From assembly GCF_011927785.1 (NCBI RefSeq), contig NZ_JAATJK010000001.1, positions 1,488,001-1,552,000 of the forward strand: a stretch of 64,000 nt of DNA, written 5' to 3'. Source of the stretch: Micromonospora profundi. Lineage in GTDB: Bacteria > Actinomycetota > Actinomycetes > Mycobacteriales > Micromonosporaceae. Position 1 is the stretch's first letter, and each line of letters begins with the position of its first letter. Shown in pieces: positions 34,956-43,382 of the stretch. The translations under genes were made by a program, and so were the position numbers. The notes beneath the pieces were generated by a model, which made no database searches, had not been told where the DNA came from, and worked only from the letters and a program-made list of their open reading frames with translations.

Positions 34956-36022
34956 CAGGCCACCAACTCTTCCGTGCGCACGTCGTAGACTGCCGGGGTC
35001 CCGCCGGTGTGGCGCAGCCCGACCAGTGCGTCAGCGTCGAAACGGACGGTCGTTGGCATCCGGACCCGTACGTCACGCTGGCCGCTGTGGTCGACCACAT
35101 AGATGATTTCGTCGCCCAGCCATTCCGCCGAGACCACGCGGGCCGGCACCGAACCGTCCGCCCCCGGCTCGGTGACCTCCAGCGCCTCCGGCCGGACGCC
35201 TGCCACCAGACGACGGTCGCGCGGCAGGCCTGCCGGTGGCGTGAGGGCCAGTCCGCCCTGACCGCGCAGCTTCCCGTCCTCCACCTCCACCTCGATCAGA
35301 TTCATTGGCGGAGAGCCGATGAACGCGGCGCAGAAGAGACTCGCCGGACGGTCGTAGACCTCAAGCGGCGTGCCGATCTGCTCGACGCGGCCCTTGTTGA
35401 GGATGGCGATCCGGTGACCGAGCGACATCGCCTCGACCTGGTCGTGGGTGACGTAGACCATCGTCGCCCCCAGCTCCCCCTGTAGGTGCTTGATCTCCGT
35501 GCGCATGTCCGCCCTCAGCTCCGCGTCCAGATTGGTGAGAGGTTCGTCCATGAGGAAGGCTCGCGGCCGTCGTACCAGGGCACGAGCGAGCGCGACGCGC
35601 TGCTGCTCCCCGCCGGACAGCTGGCGAGGTCGCCGGTTCAGCAGCGGTCCGAGCCGCATCAGTCGGGCGGCTTCCTCGACCCGCTTGTGTACCTCCGACT
35701 TGGGCAGTCCCTCGGCCCGCAGCGGGAACGCCAGATTGTCGCGGGTCCTCAGATGCGGGTAGAGGGCGTAGAACTGGAACACCATGGCGATGTCGCGCTC
35801 GGCGGGCGGCAGGTCGTTGACGAGGGTGTCGCCGATGCGGATGTCGCCCGTCGTCTGCCTCTCCAGACCGGCTATGGCCCGCAACGTCGTCGTCTTGCCG
35901 CAACCCGAGGGGCCGAGCATCACGAACAGCTCGCCATCGTCGATGGACAGGTCCACGCGGTCGACCGCGACCGTTCCGTCCGGGTAGCGCTTGTGCAGGG
36001 CGGTGACCTCGATTCCCGCCAT
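34955..36022 (-). CDS. CUT1-type ABC importer ATPase (canonical partner)
   Basis: A protein of 355 residues. All catalytic motifs are present: Walker A GPSGCGKTTT, Q-loop MVFQFYALYPHL, signature LSGGEQQRVALARALVRRP, Walker B AFLMDEPLTNLD and H-loop MVYVTHDQVEAMSLGHR, then a TOBE domain (LVAGVRPEALEVTEPGADGS). It energises import through the two permeases encoded next to it. ATG 36022 overlaps the permease stop (TGATG) and its own stop overlaps the second ATPase start in the same way, so expression is tightly coupled and probably one-to-one. It is about as long as its partner and similar throughout, consistent with gene duplication. Confidence 0.95.
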   Translation of the reverse strand: MAGIEVTALHKRYPDGTVAVDRVDLSIDDGELFVMLGPSGCGKTTTLRAIAGLERQTTGDIRIGDTLVNDLPPAERDIAMVFQFYALYPHLRTRDNLAFPLRAEGLPKSEVHKRVEEAARLMRLGPLLNRRPRQLSGGEQQRVALARALVRRPRAFLMDEPLTNLDAELRADMRTEIKHLQGELGATMVYVTHDQVEAMSLGHRIAILNKGRVEQIGTPLEVYDRPASLFCAAFIGSPPMNLIEVEVEDGKLRGQGGLALTPPAGLPRDRRLVAGVRPEALEVTEPGADGSVPARVVSAEWLGDEIIYVVDHSGQRDVRVRMPTTVRFDADALVGLRHTGGTPAVYDVRTEELVA

Positions 36023-36933
36023 CAGCGTCGCACCGCCCCGAGCGTCACGCCGGCGACGAGGTGCTTGCGCACCAGGTACGCGAAGACGAGCACCGGCAGG
36101 GCGAACACCACGGAGGCGGCGGCCACGAGACCCCAGTCGACTGTGGTGCCGCCGATGAGGCCGGCGATGGCGGGTGGGGCCGTCCGTACGTCGTCGCTGG
36201 AGGTGAGGAAGATGGCGAACACGAACTCGTTCCACGAGAAGATGAGTGCGAACACCGCTGTCGCGGCGATGCCGGGTAGGAGCAGGGGGAGTGTGTATTT
36301 CCAGAACGCCTGCAAGCGGGTGTAGCCGTCGAGCATGGCGGCGTCCTCGTACTCCGCGGGCACCTCGTCGACGAATCCCTTCATCATCCAGATCGTGAAC
36401 GGGACGTTGAACGCGGTGTAGATCAGGATCAGGCCGAGCTTGGAGTCGATGAGTCCGACCTGCCGGTACATGAGGAAGATCGGAACCACGACCACCACGG
36501 GCGGCATGAAGCGGGTGGACAGGATGAAGAACAGTTGGTCCTTCTTGGCCTTCACGCCGAAGCGTGAGTAGGCCCAGGCCGCCGGAACCCCCAGCACCGT
36601 GGCCAGCACCGTGGAGACCCCGGCGACCACTACGGAGTTGAGGAACGCGACGGACAGCGCCGAGCGGCCGCCGCCGGGGGCGACGAACACGTCCTTGAAG
36701 TGGTCCATGGTGACCGTGAAGCCGAAGAACTTGGCCGGGATGGCGTACACGTCCCGGTTCTCCTTGATTGACGTCTCGATCATCCAGAGCACCGGAAAGA
36801 GCATCACGACGGCCAGGACGATCAGCAGCACGATCTCCAGCGCGGAGCGGCCCCGGCCGCCACTGCGGCGCGCGGGCGGCGTGTGACCCGGGGCAGGACC
36901 CGCTGACACTGCCTCGTCGACGGAGACTGCCAT
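36022..36933 (-). CDS. ABC importer permease, MalG/UgpE type
   Basis: A protein of 303 residues. A cytoplasmic N-terminal tail of about 32 residues is followed by six predicted membrane helices (IVLLIVLAVVMLFPVLWMI, VVVAGVSTVLATVLGVPAAW, FMPPVVVVVPIFLMY, GLILIYTAFNVPFTIWMM, LLLPGIAATAVFALIFSW, LVAAASVVFALPVLVFAYLV). The EAA loop EYEDAAMLDGYTRLQAFWKY contacts the ATPase. It forms the channel with the other permease. ATG 36933 overlaps the preceding permease stop (TGATG). The family imports sugars, polyols or related small polar molecules. Confidence 0.94.
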   Translation of the reverse strand: MAVSVDEAVSAGPAPGHTPPARRSGGRGRSALEIVLLIVLAVVMLFPVLWMIETSIKENRDVYAIPAKFFGFTVTMDHFKDVFVAPGGGRSALSVAFLNSVVVAGVSTVLATVLGVPAAWAYSRFGVKAKKDQLFFILSTRFMPPVVVVVPIFLMYRQVGLIDSKLGLILIYTAFNVPFTIWMMKGFVDEVPAEYEDAAMLDGYTRLQAFWKYTLPLLLPGIAATAVFALIFSWNEFVFAIFLTSSDDVRTAPPAIAGLIGGTTVDWGLVAAASVVFALPVLVFAYLVRKHLVAGVTLGAVRR

Positions 36934-37883
36934 CAGTCCTCCTTGAGCTTGTTCAGGTAGCGCAGGTAGAGCTGCGTGAGGACGATGACGACGAGGACCA
37001 TGAGGATCCCGTACGCCGAGGCGGTGCCGGTGTTGAAGCCGAGGAACGCGACCTTGTAGACGTGGAACGACAACGTCTCGGTGGAGACACCCGGGCCTCC
37101 GCTGGTGAGGATGTAGACGAGGTCGAACAGCCGGAAGGCTTCGATGGCCCGGAACAACACGGCGATGAGGAGCAGCGGCCACACCAGCGGAAGAGTGATG
37201 GTGCGGAACTTGAACCACTCGGACGCCCGGTCGATCGAGGCGGCTTCGTACAGGTACTTCGGCACCGCGGTGAGGCCCGCGAGTGCGATGAGCATGATGA
37301 ACGGCGTCCACTGCCAGGTGTCGACCACGATCAGGGAGACCAATGCCGTCCGCTGCCGGGTGAGCCACTCCACCTGCCCCAGGCCGAGCGAGCCGAGCAT
37401 GCTGTTGACCACGCCGAACTGCGCGTCGAGCATGAATCGCCAGAACAGGCCGACCACGACCGGCGACAGCATCATCGGAACCAGGAACAGGGTGGTCAGC
37501 GCCCCTCGTCCGTGCGTGCGCCGTGAGATCAGGTACGCGATGCCGAAACCGAGCACGGTCTGCAGGCCGACAGCGCCGACCACGTAGATCAACGTCGTGA
37601 GGGCCCTCTGGTGGACCTGTGCCGACGTCAGGATGGCCGTGTAGTTCCCGAACCCGACGAAATGGGCGGGCCCTCCGCGGGTGGCCGAGTAGTCGGTGAA
37701 GGACAGGTACAACGCCCACAGCAGCGGGAACACCGACATGGCGAGCAACAGCAGCAGCGCGGGGGAGATGAAGGCCACGGCGAGCCCGCGGTCGCTCAGC
37801 CGGCGGGACCGGCCCGGTGCAGGCGGCGTCGCGGACGCCACCTGCCCGGGCTGGTCGGTCGTCAGAGGGACGGGATCGCTCAC
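36933..37883 (-). CDS. ABC importer permease, MalF/UgpA type
   Basis: A protein of 316 residues. Membrane helices include LAVAFISPALLLLLAMSVFP, LIYVVGAVGLQTVLGFGIAY, TTLFLVPMMLSPVVVGLFWR, IMLIALAGLTAVPKYL, WPLLLIAVLFRAIEAFRLFD and AYGILMVLVVIVLTQLYLR. The EAA loop is YEAASIDRASEWFKFRTITL. It pairs with the MalG-type protein. The GTG start at 37883 overlaps the stop of the solute-binding protein gene (GTGA), continuing the chain of overlaps through the operon. Confidence 0.94.
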   Translation of the reverse strand: MSDPVPLTTDQPGQVASATPPAPGRSRRLSDRGLAVAFISPALLLLLAMSVFPLLWALYLSFTDYSATRGGPAHFVGFGNYTAILTSAQVHQRALTTLIYVVGAVGLQTVLGFGIAYLISRRTHGRGALTTLFLVPMMLSPVVVGLFWRFMLDAQFGVVNSMLGSLGLGQVEWLTRQRTALVSLIVVDTWQWTPFIMLIALAGLTAVPKYLYEAASIDRASEWFKFRTITLPLVWPLLLIAVLFRAIEAFRLFDLVYILTSGGPGVSTETLSFHVYKVAFLGFNTGTASAYGILMVLVVIVLTQLYLRYLNKLKED

Positions 37884-39313
37884 AGTCCGCCGCCACCCTT
37901 GCGGCCACTGGAGTCGAGCACGCCCTGCTGCTCCTTGGCGATGTCGTTCAGCGCGGTCTTCGGGTCCTTCGCGCCGTTGAGAGCCGCGTTGACGTTGGTG
38001 TTCTCGATGTCGACGAGGCGCGCGTACTCAGGCACGTTCCACATGTCCCGCATCCGCGGAACCGAGTCGGCGTACACCTGGTTGAACGGCCCGGCGTTGA
38101 TGAACTCGGGCGACTGCAGGGCGTCCGTACGCGATGGCACGCCACCAGCCGCGGCCCACTTCTTCTGGACGTCGGCCCGCTGGAACCACTTCATGAAGTT
38201 CAGGGCCTCGGCCTGGTTCGCCGTGGGGGAGTAGGCCGACACGTGCATTCCCATGCCGCCGAGAGGGACCAGGTTCGTCTTCTGGCTAGGGAGGGTGGCG
38301 AAACCGAGCTTGTCGAGAATCTGCTCACGCGAAGTGCCCAGCGTCGACTGCTTCGGATCGAGCAGGCCGCCGCTCGCGGCGATCCAGTTGAACGCGATGC
38401 AGGCCTTGCCCTGGGCGACCGCCGCGTTCACCTCGTCGATGAACCAGTTGCCGGAGCCCTTGGCGGTCAGCGGCTTCATCTTGTTGACCAGGACGTCCAT
38501 CGCCTCCTGGCCCGCAGCGTCGTTGAGGACGCCGTCGATCTTGCGGGTCTTGGCGTCCCAGAGGTTGCCGCCGTAGACGCCGTTGACGGTGTTGTAGGTG
38601 ACTGCCGCGGCGTCGGAGCCGTTTGCCTGGTGGAAAGCCAGCCCGCTGACGCCGGGGTTGTCCGCCTGGCACTTCTCGGCGGCTGAGATCATCTGGTCCC
38701 AGGTCTGCGGTGGCTTGTCGCCGATCAGATCCTTGCGGTAGATCATCGTCCAGGTGTCGCCGAGCAGCGGTAGCCCGTACAGGCTGGCGTTCTCGTCGCG
38801 CTTACCGGTCTCCGCCTGGGGGAACTGGCCGTAGGCCGCCAGGAGGTACGGGTTGTAGGCGTTGACGTCGATGTTGTTCTTGACGAAGTCGGTGAGGTCG
38901 AGGATGTTGCCGTTCGTCACGGCCTCACCGATGTGTTGCGAGTCCAGGATCGCGATGTCGAAGTCGGTCTTGCGCGCGGCGAACTGGGTGAACATCGCGT
39001 CGTGCCAGTTCGCGTTCGGCACGGTGTTGACCTTGATGGTCGCGTTCGGCCGCTCCTTCTTGTACTCCGCGTTCGCGAAGTCCTCCAGGGCGTGCGCGGG
39101 GGGCCAGTCGAACCAGATGAAGCTGAGGGTCAGCGGGTCCTTCGTGAGTTCCGGGATGGTCGCCGGCGCCTTGGGGGCGCTCGCCTTCCCGCCGTCGTCC
39201 TCGCCACCGCCGCACGCCGCCACTGTCGTGGCCACCAGCAGCATGGCCGCCGTCGCCAACTGCACCTTTCGTCCGGGAGTGGACGATCGTCCTATTCGCT
39301 TCGGGTATCGCAT
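37880..39313 (-). CDS. Extracellular solute-binding lipoprotein of the ABC importer
   Basis: A protein of 477 residues from ATG 39313. The N-terminus has a lipoprotein signal, VQLATAAMLLVATTVAACGG, with lipobox VAAC, then a flexible Gly/Asp/Lys segment. The mature protein is a cluster-B binding protein (LTLSFIWFDWPPAHALEDFA, FDIAILDSQHIGEAVTNGNI, LYGLPLLGDTWTMIYRKDLI, IAFNWIAASGGLL, EALNFMKWFQRADVQKKWAA). It captures the substrate outside the membrane. Aromatic residues in FIWFDWPP may line the site. A minus-strand TTGACA (39533-39528) with CATGCT 18 bases on is a possible promoter in the region shared with the divergent GntR gene. The substrate is unknown; a polyol or hydroxy acid is likely. 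Confidence 0.94.
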   Translation of the reverse strand: MRYPKRIGRSSTPGRKVQLATAAMLLVATTVAACGGGEDDGGKASAPKAPATIPELTKDPLTLSFIWFDWPPAHALEDFANAEYKKERPNATIKVNTVPNANWHDAMFTQFAARKTDFDIAILDSQHIGEAVTNGNILDLTDFVKNNIDVNAYNPYLLAAYGQFPQAETGKRDENASLYGLPLLGDTWTMIYRKDLIGDKPPQTWDQMISAAEKCQADNPGVSGLAFHQANGSDAAAVTYNTVNGVYGGNLWDAKTRKIDGVLNDAAGQEAMDVLVNKMKPLTAKGSGNWFIDEVNAAVAQGKACIAFNWIAASGGLLDPKQSTLGTSREQILDKLGFATLPSQKTNLVPLGGMGMHVSAYSPTANQAEALNFMKWFQRADVQKKWAAAGGVPSRTDALQSPEFINAGPFNQVYADSVPRMRDMWNVPEYARLVDIENTNVNAALNGAKDPKTALNDIAKEQQGVLDSSGRKGGGGL

Positions 39314-39571
39314 CTTCCGGCCTGCTTTCTGGATGGGAACTTCTAGGGCCTCGCTATGTGCTTCGCCGAGCAGTTGCTGGGTTGCCAAGGCGCGCGTTGC
39401 CGGGCGGTCGCGGGGGCCGACCTGCGGCCCGGCGTCACGAGTACGCCGCGATGTGGAGGAAGATCATCCGCCACTTTTCCTATACGATCCGGTTGGGGGC
39501 GTCAGCATGTCGCAGCGTTGTAACTGATGTCAATAGGTTCCCGAAGGCGCACGAGAGGACCTCAGGTCACG

Positions 39572-40315
39572 ATGGACGACGAAGCGATGATCGTGCGGGG
39601 CCGTAGGGCCGCGACGGGCGGAATGCCGCCGGGAAGAGCGCGCGGCCGGCTTGCTGACGAGGTGTACGACACGCTGCTCGAACAGCTGATGTCGCTACGG
39701 ATCGAGCCTGGCTCCCGCGTCACGATCGATGTCCTGGCGCGAGAGCTGGGCGTATCGCAGACGCCGATCCGAGACGCTCTGAACCGCATGGAGGCCGAGG
39801 GTCTGGTCGTCCGCGTGCCGCATGCCGGCTACCGGATTCCGCCCCAGATCACCCGCCACCGATTCGAGGACATGCTCGAGGTCCGCCTGCTCCTTGAGCC
39901 TGCGGCGGCGCGCCGATCCGCCGAGCGCGCATCGTCGGAGCAGGTGGCCGGTCTGCGACGGATGCTGGAGGAGATGGCGGAGTTGGAGGGAGGCAGCGGG
40001 CCCAGCGCCTATGGCGCCTTCGGGCTGCGCGACGCCGCTTTCCACGATCTCGTCGCCCTGAGCGCGGAGAACCAGGTCATCCGCGAAGCGCTCGCCCGCC
40101 TGCACAGCCACGTGCATCTCTTCCGGCTGCACCGCGACGCCCAGGTCACCCACCTGGCAATGGCCGAGCACGAGGACATCGTGGCCGCGATCGCCGCGCG
40201 CGATCCCGACGCCGCCGCGTACGCGATGCGACGGCACATCCTGCGGTCCGGCGAGCGTTTCCGTCGATTGTTCGACGAGGTCAAGGATGCGGAGGCGATG
40301 GCGGCAGAGGCTTGA
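39572..40315 (+). CDS. GntR-family regulator with FCD (FadR-like) sensor domain
   Basis: A protein of 247 residues from ATG 39572 (an ATG at 39527 would add 15). N-terminal winged helix: LADEVYDTLLEQLMSLRIEP, VLARELGVSQTPIRDALNRM, EGLVVRVPHAGYRI. The C-terminal all-helical FCD domain (residues about 105-240) has the metal/ligand residues in FHDLVALSAENQV, LHSHVHLFRLHRD and EHEDIVAAIAARD. FCD members usually repress catabolic operons and release DNA on binding a small organic acid. It diverges from the solute-binding protein gene, so it most likely controls the leftward importer/dehydrogenase operon and its own rightward unit. Confidence 0.93.
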   Translation: MDDEAMIVRGRRAATGGMPPGRARGRLADEVYDTLLEQLMSLRIEPGSRVTIDVLARELGVSQTPIRDALNRMEAEGLVVRVPHAGYRIPPQITRHRFEDMLEVRLLLEPAAARRSAERASSEQVAGLRRMLEEMAELEGGSGPSAYGAFGLRDAAFHDLVALSAENQVIREALARLHSHVHLFRLHRDAQVTHLAMAEHEDIVAAIAARDPDAAAYAMRRHILRSGERFRRLFDEVKDAEAMAAEA

Positions 40316-40404
40316 CGGGTGCAGATGGGCCGGGGAATGCTTGCTCAACCGGATCGGATCGGATTGGATCTACCTCACCCACCACCAGATGCGAGGAGAA
40401 GCAG

Positions 40405-40974
40405 ATGCCCAGAGCACTGCTCCTGACCGGCGACGCCGCCGAGGAACTCGACACCATGTATCCCTACTACCGCGTGCAGGAGGGCGGTTGGGACGTCGAC
40501 GTCTCGTCCCGGACGATGCGTGACGTGCAACTGGTCATCCACGAGTTCGACCCCAACTCCGACGCCTATGTGGAGAAGAACGGCCGGAAGCTGCCTGTCG
40601 ACGTGCCCTGGGCCGAGGTCGACGTCGAGCGCTACGACGCCCTCATCATCCCCGGGGGCCGTGCCCCCGAATGGATCCGGGTCGACGCCGACGTCAGGCG
40701 AATCACCGAGCACTTCTTCGCCCGCAACCTCCCCATCGCGCTGGTGTGCCACGGCGCGCAGGTCCCAGCGGTGTACGGGCTGCTGAAGGGTCGCAAGACA
40801 GCGTGCTTCCCGCCCATCACCGGTGACATGGAGAACGCGGGCGCGACGGTCATCGACGCCCCGGATGTCGTGGACGGCAACCTCGTCTCCTGCCGGGGAT
40901 GGCCAGACATGCCGCAATTCGGCAGGGCGATGATGGACGTCTTCTCGAAGTCCGTCAGCTCCGGGGCGGCGTGA
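40405..40974 (+). CDS. DJ-1/PfpI family protein
   Basis: A protein of 189 residues; ATG 40405 after GAGGAG. Class I glutamine-amidotransferase-like fold: YDALIIPGGRAPEWIRVDAD and the nucleophile elbow PIALVCHGAQVPAVYGLLKG (Cys near residue 115, His next to it), and NLVSCRGWPDMPQFGRAMMD at the end. Family members act as proteases, glyoxalases/deglycases or aldehyde-handling proteins in the cytoplasm. Beside aldehyde and alcohol dehydrogenases, detoxification of a reactive carbonyl intermediate is plausible. It lies 89 bases after the GntR gene and 19 before the hydrolase. Confidence 0.92.
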   Translation: MPRALLLTGDAAEELDTMYPYYRVQEGGWDVDVSSRTMRDVQLVIHEFDPNSDAYVEKNGRKLPVDVPWAEVDVERYDALIIPGGRAPEWIRVDADVRRITEHFFARNLPIALVCHGAQVPAVYGLLKGRKTACFPPITGDMENAGATVIDAPDVVDGNLVSCRGWPDMPQFGRAMMDVFSKSVSSGAA

Positions 40975-40993
40975 GCGCACCTGGCCTGCCCCG

Positions 40994-41815
40994 ATGACAC
41001 CACTTCGGACGGTCGCGGTCGACGGTTCCCCCGTCCGCGTCCTGGAGAGCGGCACCGGACCCGCGGTGCTGATGCTGCACGGCTCCGGACCCGGCACGAC
41101 CGGGTCCGGAGCCTGGGCAACGACGGCGCAGGCGCTGGGCGAGTCCTGGCGCGTGGTGGCTCCTGACCAGGCCGGGTTCGGCCGTACACCGCTCCCGGCA
41201 GGCTCCACGGGTGGGCTCCAGCTGTGGACGGAGCAGGCCGCCGGCCTGATGGATGCCCTCGGCATCGACAACTACGCAGTGGTGGGCCACTCGATGGGCG
41301 GCGCCGTGGCGCTGGCGCTGGCGGCCGCGCGCCCTCAGCAGGTCACCCGTGTCGTTGCGGTCTCGACGATGGGCGCCCCCGGGGCGCCGCTGTCCGCCGA
41401 TCTCGACGCGATCTGGGCCGTCCCCGCTGGCCTGCTCGGAGCGCGAGACATGCTGAGTCGCCTTGTCTTCGACAAGACGCTCGTGACCGATTCGGCAGTC
41501 GATGCCCGAGCGACTGCGATGCGAGCGGGGGCGACCGCGTTCGCGTCGTTGTTCCCTGCGCCCAGGGCACGATGGGCCGACGACCTCACCCTCTCGGCGC
41601 AGACGCTGGCAGCGATCCGCGCGCCCGTACTGCTCGTTCACGGTGCCCAGGACCGGGTCACCCCGCTCGGGACGGCAGCCCAGCCCTTGCTCGACCACCT
41701 GGCCGATGTCCGTCTGCACGTGTTCGGCCGGTGCGGGCACGTGCCGGCGATCGAGCACCCGCACGAGTTCCGGCAACTGCTGTCGTGCTTCCTCGGTCAG
41801 AACCGAGGTCACTGA
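40994..41815 (+). CDS. Alpha/beta-fold hydrolase (MhpC/BphD-like)
   Basis: A protein of 273 residues. Oxyanion region LMLHGSGPGTTGSGAW, characteristic of carbon-carbon bond hydrolases of aromatic meta-cleavage; nucleophile elbow VVGHSMGGAVALAL (Ser near 99); Asp in LLVHGAQDRVTP; His in GRCGHVPAIEHPHEF. The full triad is present. It may cleave a C-C bond or an ester/lactone. Beside a hydroxy-acid/semialdehyde oxidation set, a lactone or ester hydrolase would supply the alcohol dehydrogenase. No SD is obvious; it starts 19 bases after the DJ-1 stop and is probably coupled. Confidence 0.9.
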   Translation: MTPLRTVAVDGSPVRVLESGTGPAVLMLHGSGPGTTGSGAWATTAQALGESWRVVAPDQAGFGRTPLPAGSTGGLQLWTEQAAGLMDALGIDNYAVVGHSMGGAVALALAAARPQQVTRVVAVSTMGAPGAPLSADLDAIWAVPAGLLGARDMLSRLVFDKTLVTDSAVDARATAMRAGATAFASLFPAPRARWADDLTLSAQTLAAIRAPVLLVHGAQDRVTPLGTAAQPLLDHLADVRLHVFGRCGHVPAIEHPHEFRQLLSCFLGQNRGH

Positions 41816-42255
41816 CTGCCGCAGCAGGTCCGCAGCACGCAGTGGCGCTCTCGCACTGACCGCCAGCGGCGCCCACGGCGTACTCGGCACCTCGGCCACT
41901 GATGCACGTCGATGTTGCCCGAACGGTCGCGGGTGTGCTGGAATGGCGAACATCGCTGCAGCGCGGAGGCAACCGCGCTGGGAACGGTCAGCGCGGGAGC
42001 ATCGCAGTGTTGGCACAGCGCCGCTTCGGCGGACGCGCGCCGCACCGCCACACCATCTCCACGACGACGTGCAGGTGTCCGCCGTACGTCTCGTGTTCCC
42101 ACGACACCACATCGCTCGACCTCTGGCACGCCGGAGGCGTCCGATGCGTCACGTCGACGCACCTGAACCGGTGACGAGGTGAGCAGCGATCGCGATGCCC
42201 GGAGCACTGATCCGGTCCCTGCCACGGTAGGGGCCCAACGTCATGAAGGATGACC
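41816..42255. other. Intergenic region without recognised gene
   Basis: Open frames here have no family motifs and no SD. A minus-strand stretch at about 42110-41990 (DVVSWEHETYGGHLHVVVEM) looks faintly protein-like but lacks a start. AAGG at 42246-42249 serves the following gene. No terminator hairpin was found. Confidence 0.35.
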
Positions 42256-43029
42256 ATGCGCCGTTCCCTCGCGGTGTTCACCGCCGCCCTGATCCTCGGC
42301 ACCACAGCCGGCAGCGTCCCCGCCGGGGCGTCGGGTGCCTCCCACCGCACGTGCACCCGCGACCTGCTCTTCTGTGAAGACTTCGAACGTTTGCCGCGAG
42401 GCGGCGCCAGCACGTTGGACTGGGGCATCGACACCCGCAACGGCACACTCACCGTCGAGCGCGCCCGCCACGGCAACCAGGTGTTGCACGTGCACACCGT
42501 CGACAACGGCAGGGCCTTCCTGCGCGTCGACGATTTCGCCGCGCCGGGCAACCGCTTCTACGGCCGGATGCGCCTGCGCGTCGACGCGTTCCCCACCGCC
42601 CCCGACTGGGCGCACTTCACGCTTGTGGAGGCGACAGGCACCGGCAGCCCGGAGGTCGTCCGTCCGATCGGCGGCCAGTACGCGCCCACAGTCCCCGGCA
42701 TCTTCTGGGGCGTGGGCGCCGACGGCGGCCCGACCGGCGACTGGACCAACTGGCGGGAGTCGGCGCCCGTGGTCGAGGACACCTGGCAGTGCTTCGAGTG
42801 GCAACTCGACCCGAAAGACAACCGCGTCGTGGTGTGGATCGACGGGGTGGCAAACCCGGAGCTGACCGCCTCCACCACGCAACACGGCGGCAACGACGTG
42901 CCGTTCATCCTGCCGACGGTGAACACCGTGAAGATCGGCTGGCAGCTCTACCAGGGCGGCACCACGCCGGGCGAGTTCGACATCTGGATCGACGACATCG
43001 CTCTCTCCACCAAGCGGCTCGGCTGCTGA
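42256..43029 (+). CDS. Secreted jelly-roll protein, Cip1/polysaccharide-lyase-like
   Basis: A protein of 257 residues from ATG 42256 (AAGG six bases upstream; ATG 42250 overlaps that SD). Signal peptide RRSLAVFTAALILGTTAGSV, cleavage near GASG-AS. The mature domain has LLFCEDFERLPRG, NRFYGRMRLRVDAFPTAPDW, HFTLVEATG, EDTWQCFEWQLDPKDNRVVV and EFDIWIDDIALSTKRLGC, the concanavalin-like jelly roll of Cip1-type proteins from cellulolytic microbes. Four Cys probably form two bridges. It likely acts on or binds plant polysaccharide, fitting the CBM2 subtilase nearby. The exact reaction is not assignable. Confidence 0.75.
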   Translation: MRRSLAVFTAALILGTTAGSVPAGASGASHRTCTRDLLFCEDFERLPRGGASTLDWGIDTRNGTLTVERARHGNQVLHVHTVDNGRAFLRVDDFAAPGNRFYGRMRLRVDAFPTAPDWAHFTLVEATGTGSPEVVRPIGGQYAPTVPGIFWGVGADGGPTGDWTNWRESAPVVEDTWQCFEWQLDPKDNRVVVWIDGVANPELTASTTQHGGNDVPFILPTVNTVKIGWQLYQGGTTPGEFDIWIDDIALSTKRLGC

Positions 43030-43130
43030 CGTCGTTCGTCGCGTTCCACCGCGTGCTCTCACCGGGCGCAGGCCCTCGCCGACAGCGCGCCCACCCAGCC
43101 ACCGGGAGGCGGCCGGGGCGTTGCCGACCG

Positions 43131-43173
43131 AGGCGTACCTTCCGCGACCGCCGTGGTCGCGGAAGGTACGCCT
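43131..43173 (+). terminator. 19-bp perfect hairpin after the jelly-roll gene
   Basis: AGGCGTACCTTCCGCGACC (43131-43149) pairs without mismatch with 43155-43173 around GCCGT. It is about 100 bases after the stop at 43029 and upstream of the NACHT gene. The remaining sequence of 43030-43382 shows no gene and no clear promoter. Confidence 0.8.
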
Positions 43174-43382
43174 ACACCGGCTTCCAGACCGCAGAGTGCT
43201 GCCTCAGACGCGTTACCACTGCATGCTTGTCGCGGTTGCGCACGTCCGTTGTTCGGGGGCGGCACCGGCGGTCATGGAGTTGCCGACCACACCCTGCCGG
43301 CTGTCGACCATCCACAGCAGACGCAGCGGCTGTCCTTGTGTCTATCCATTCACGGTCAGTGCGTGCGACGATCCCTCCGGCG

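Noticed and set aside
41902..42174. A 90-codon plus-strand frame after the hydrolase
   Set aside because: No SD, no motifs, Arg/Thr/His-rich composition typical of non-coding GC-rich frames.
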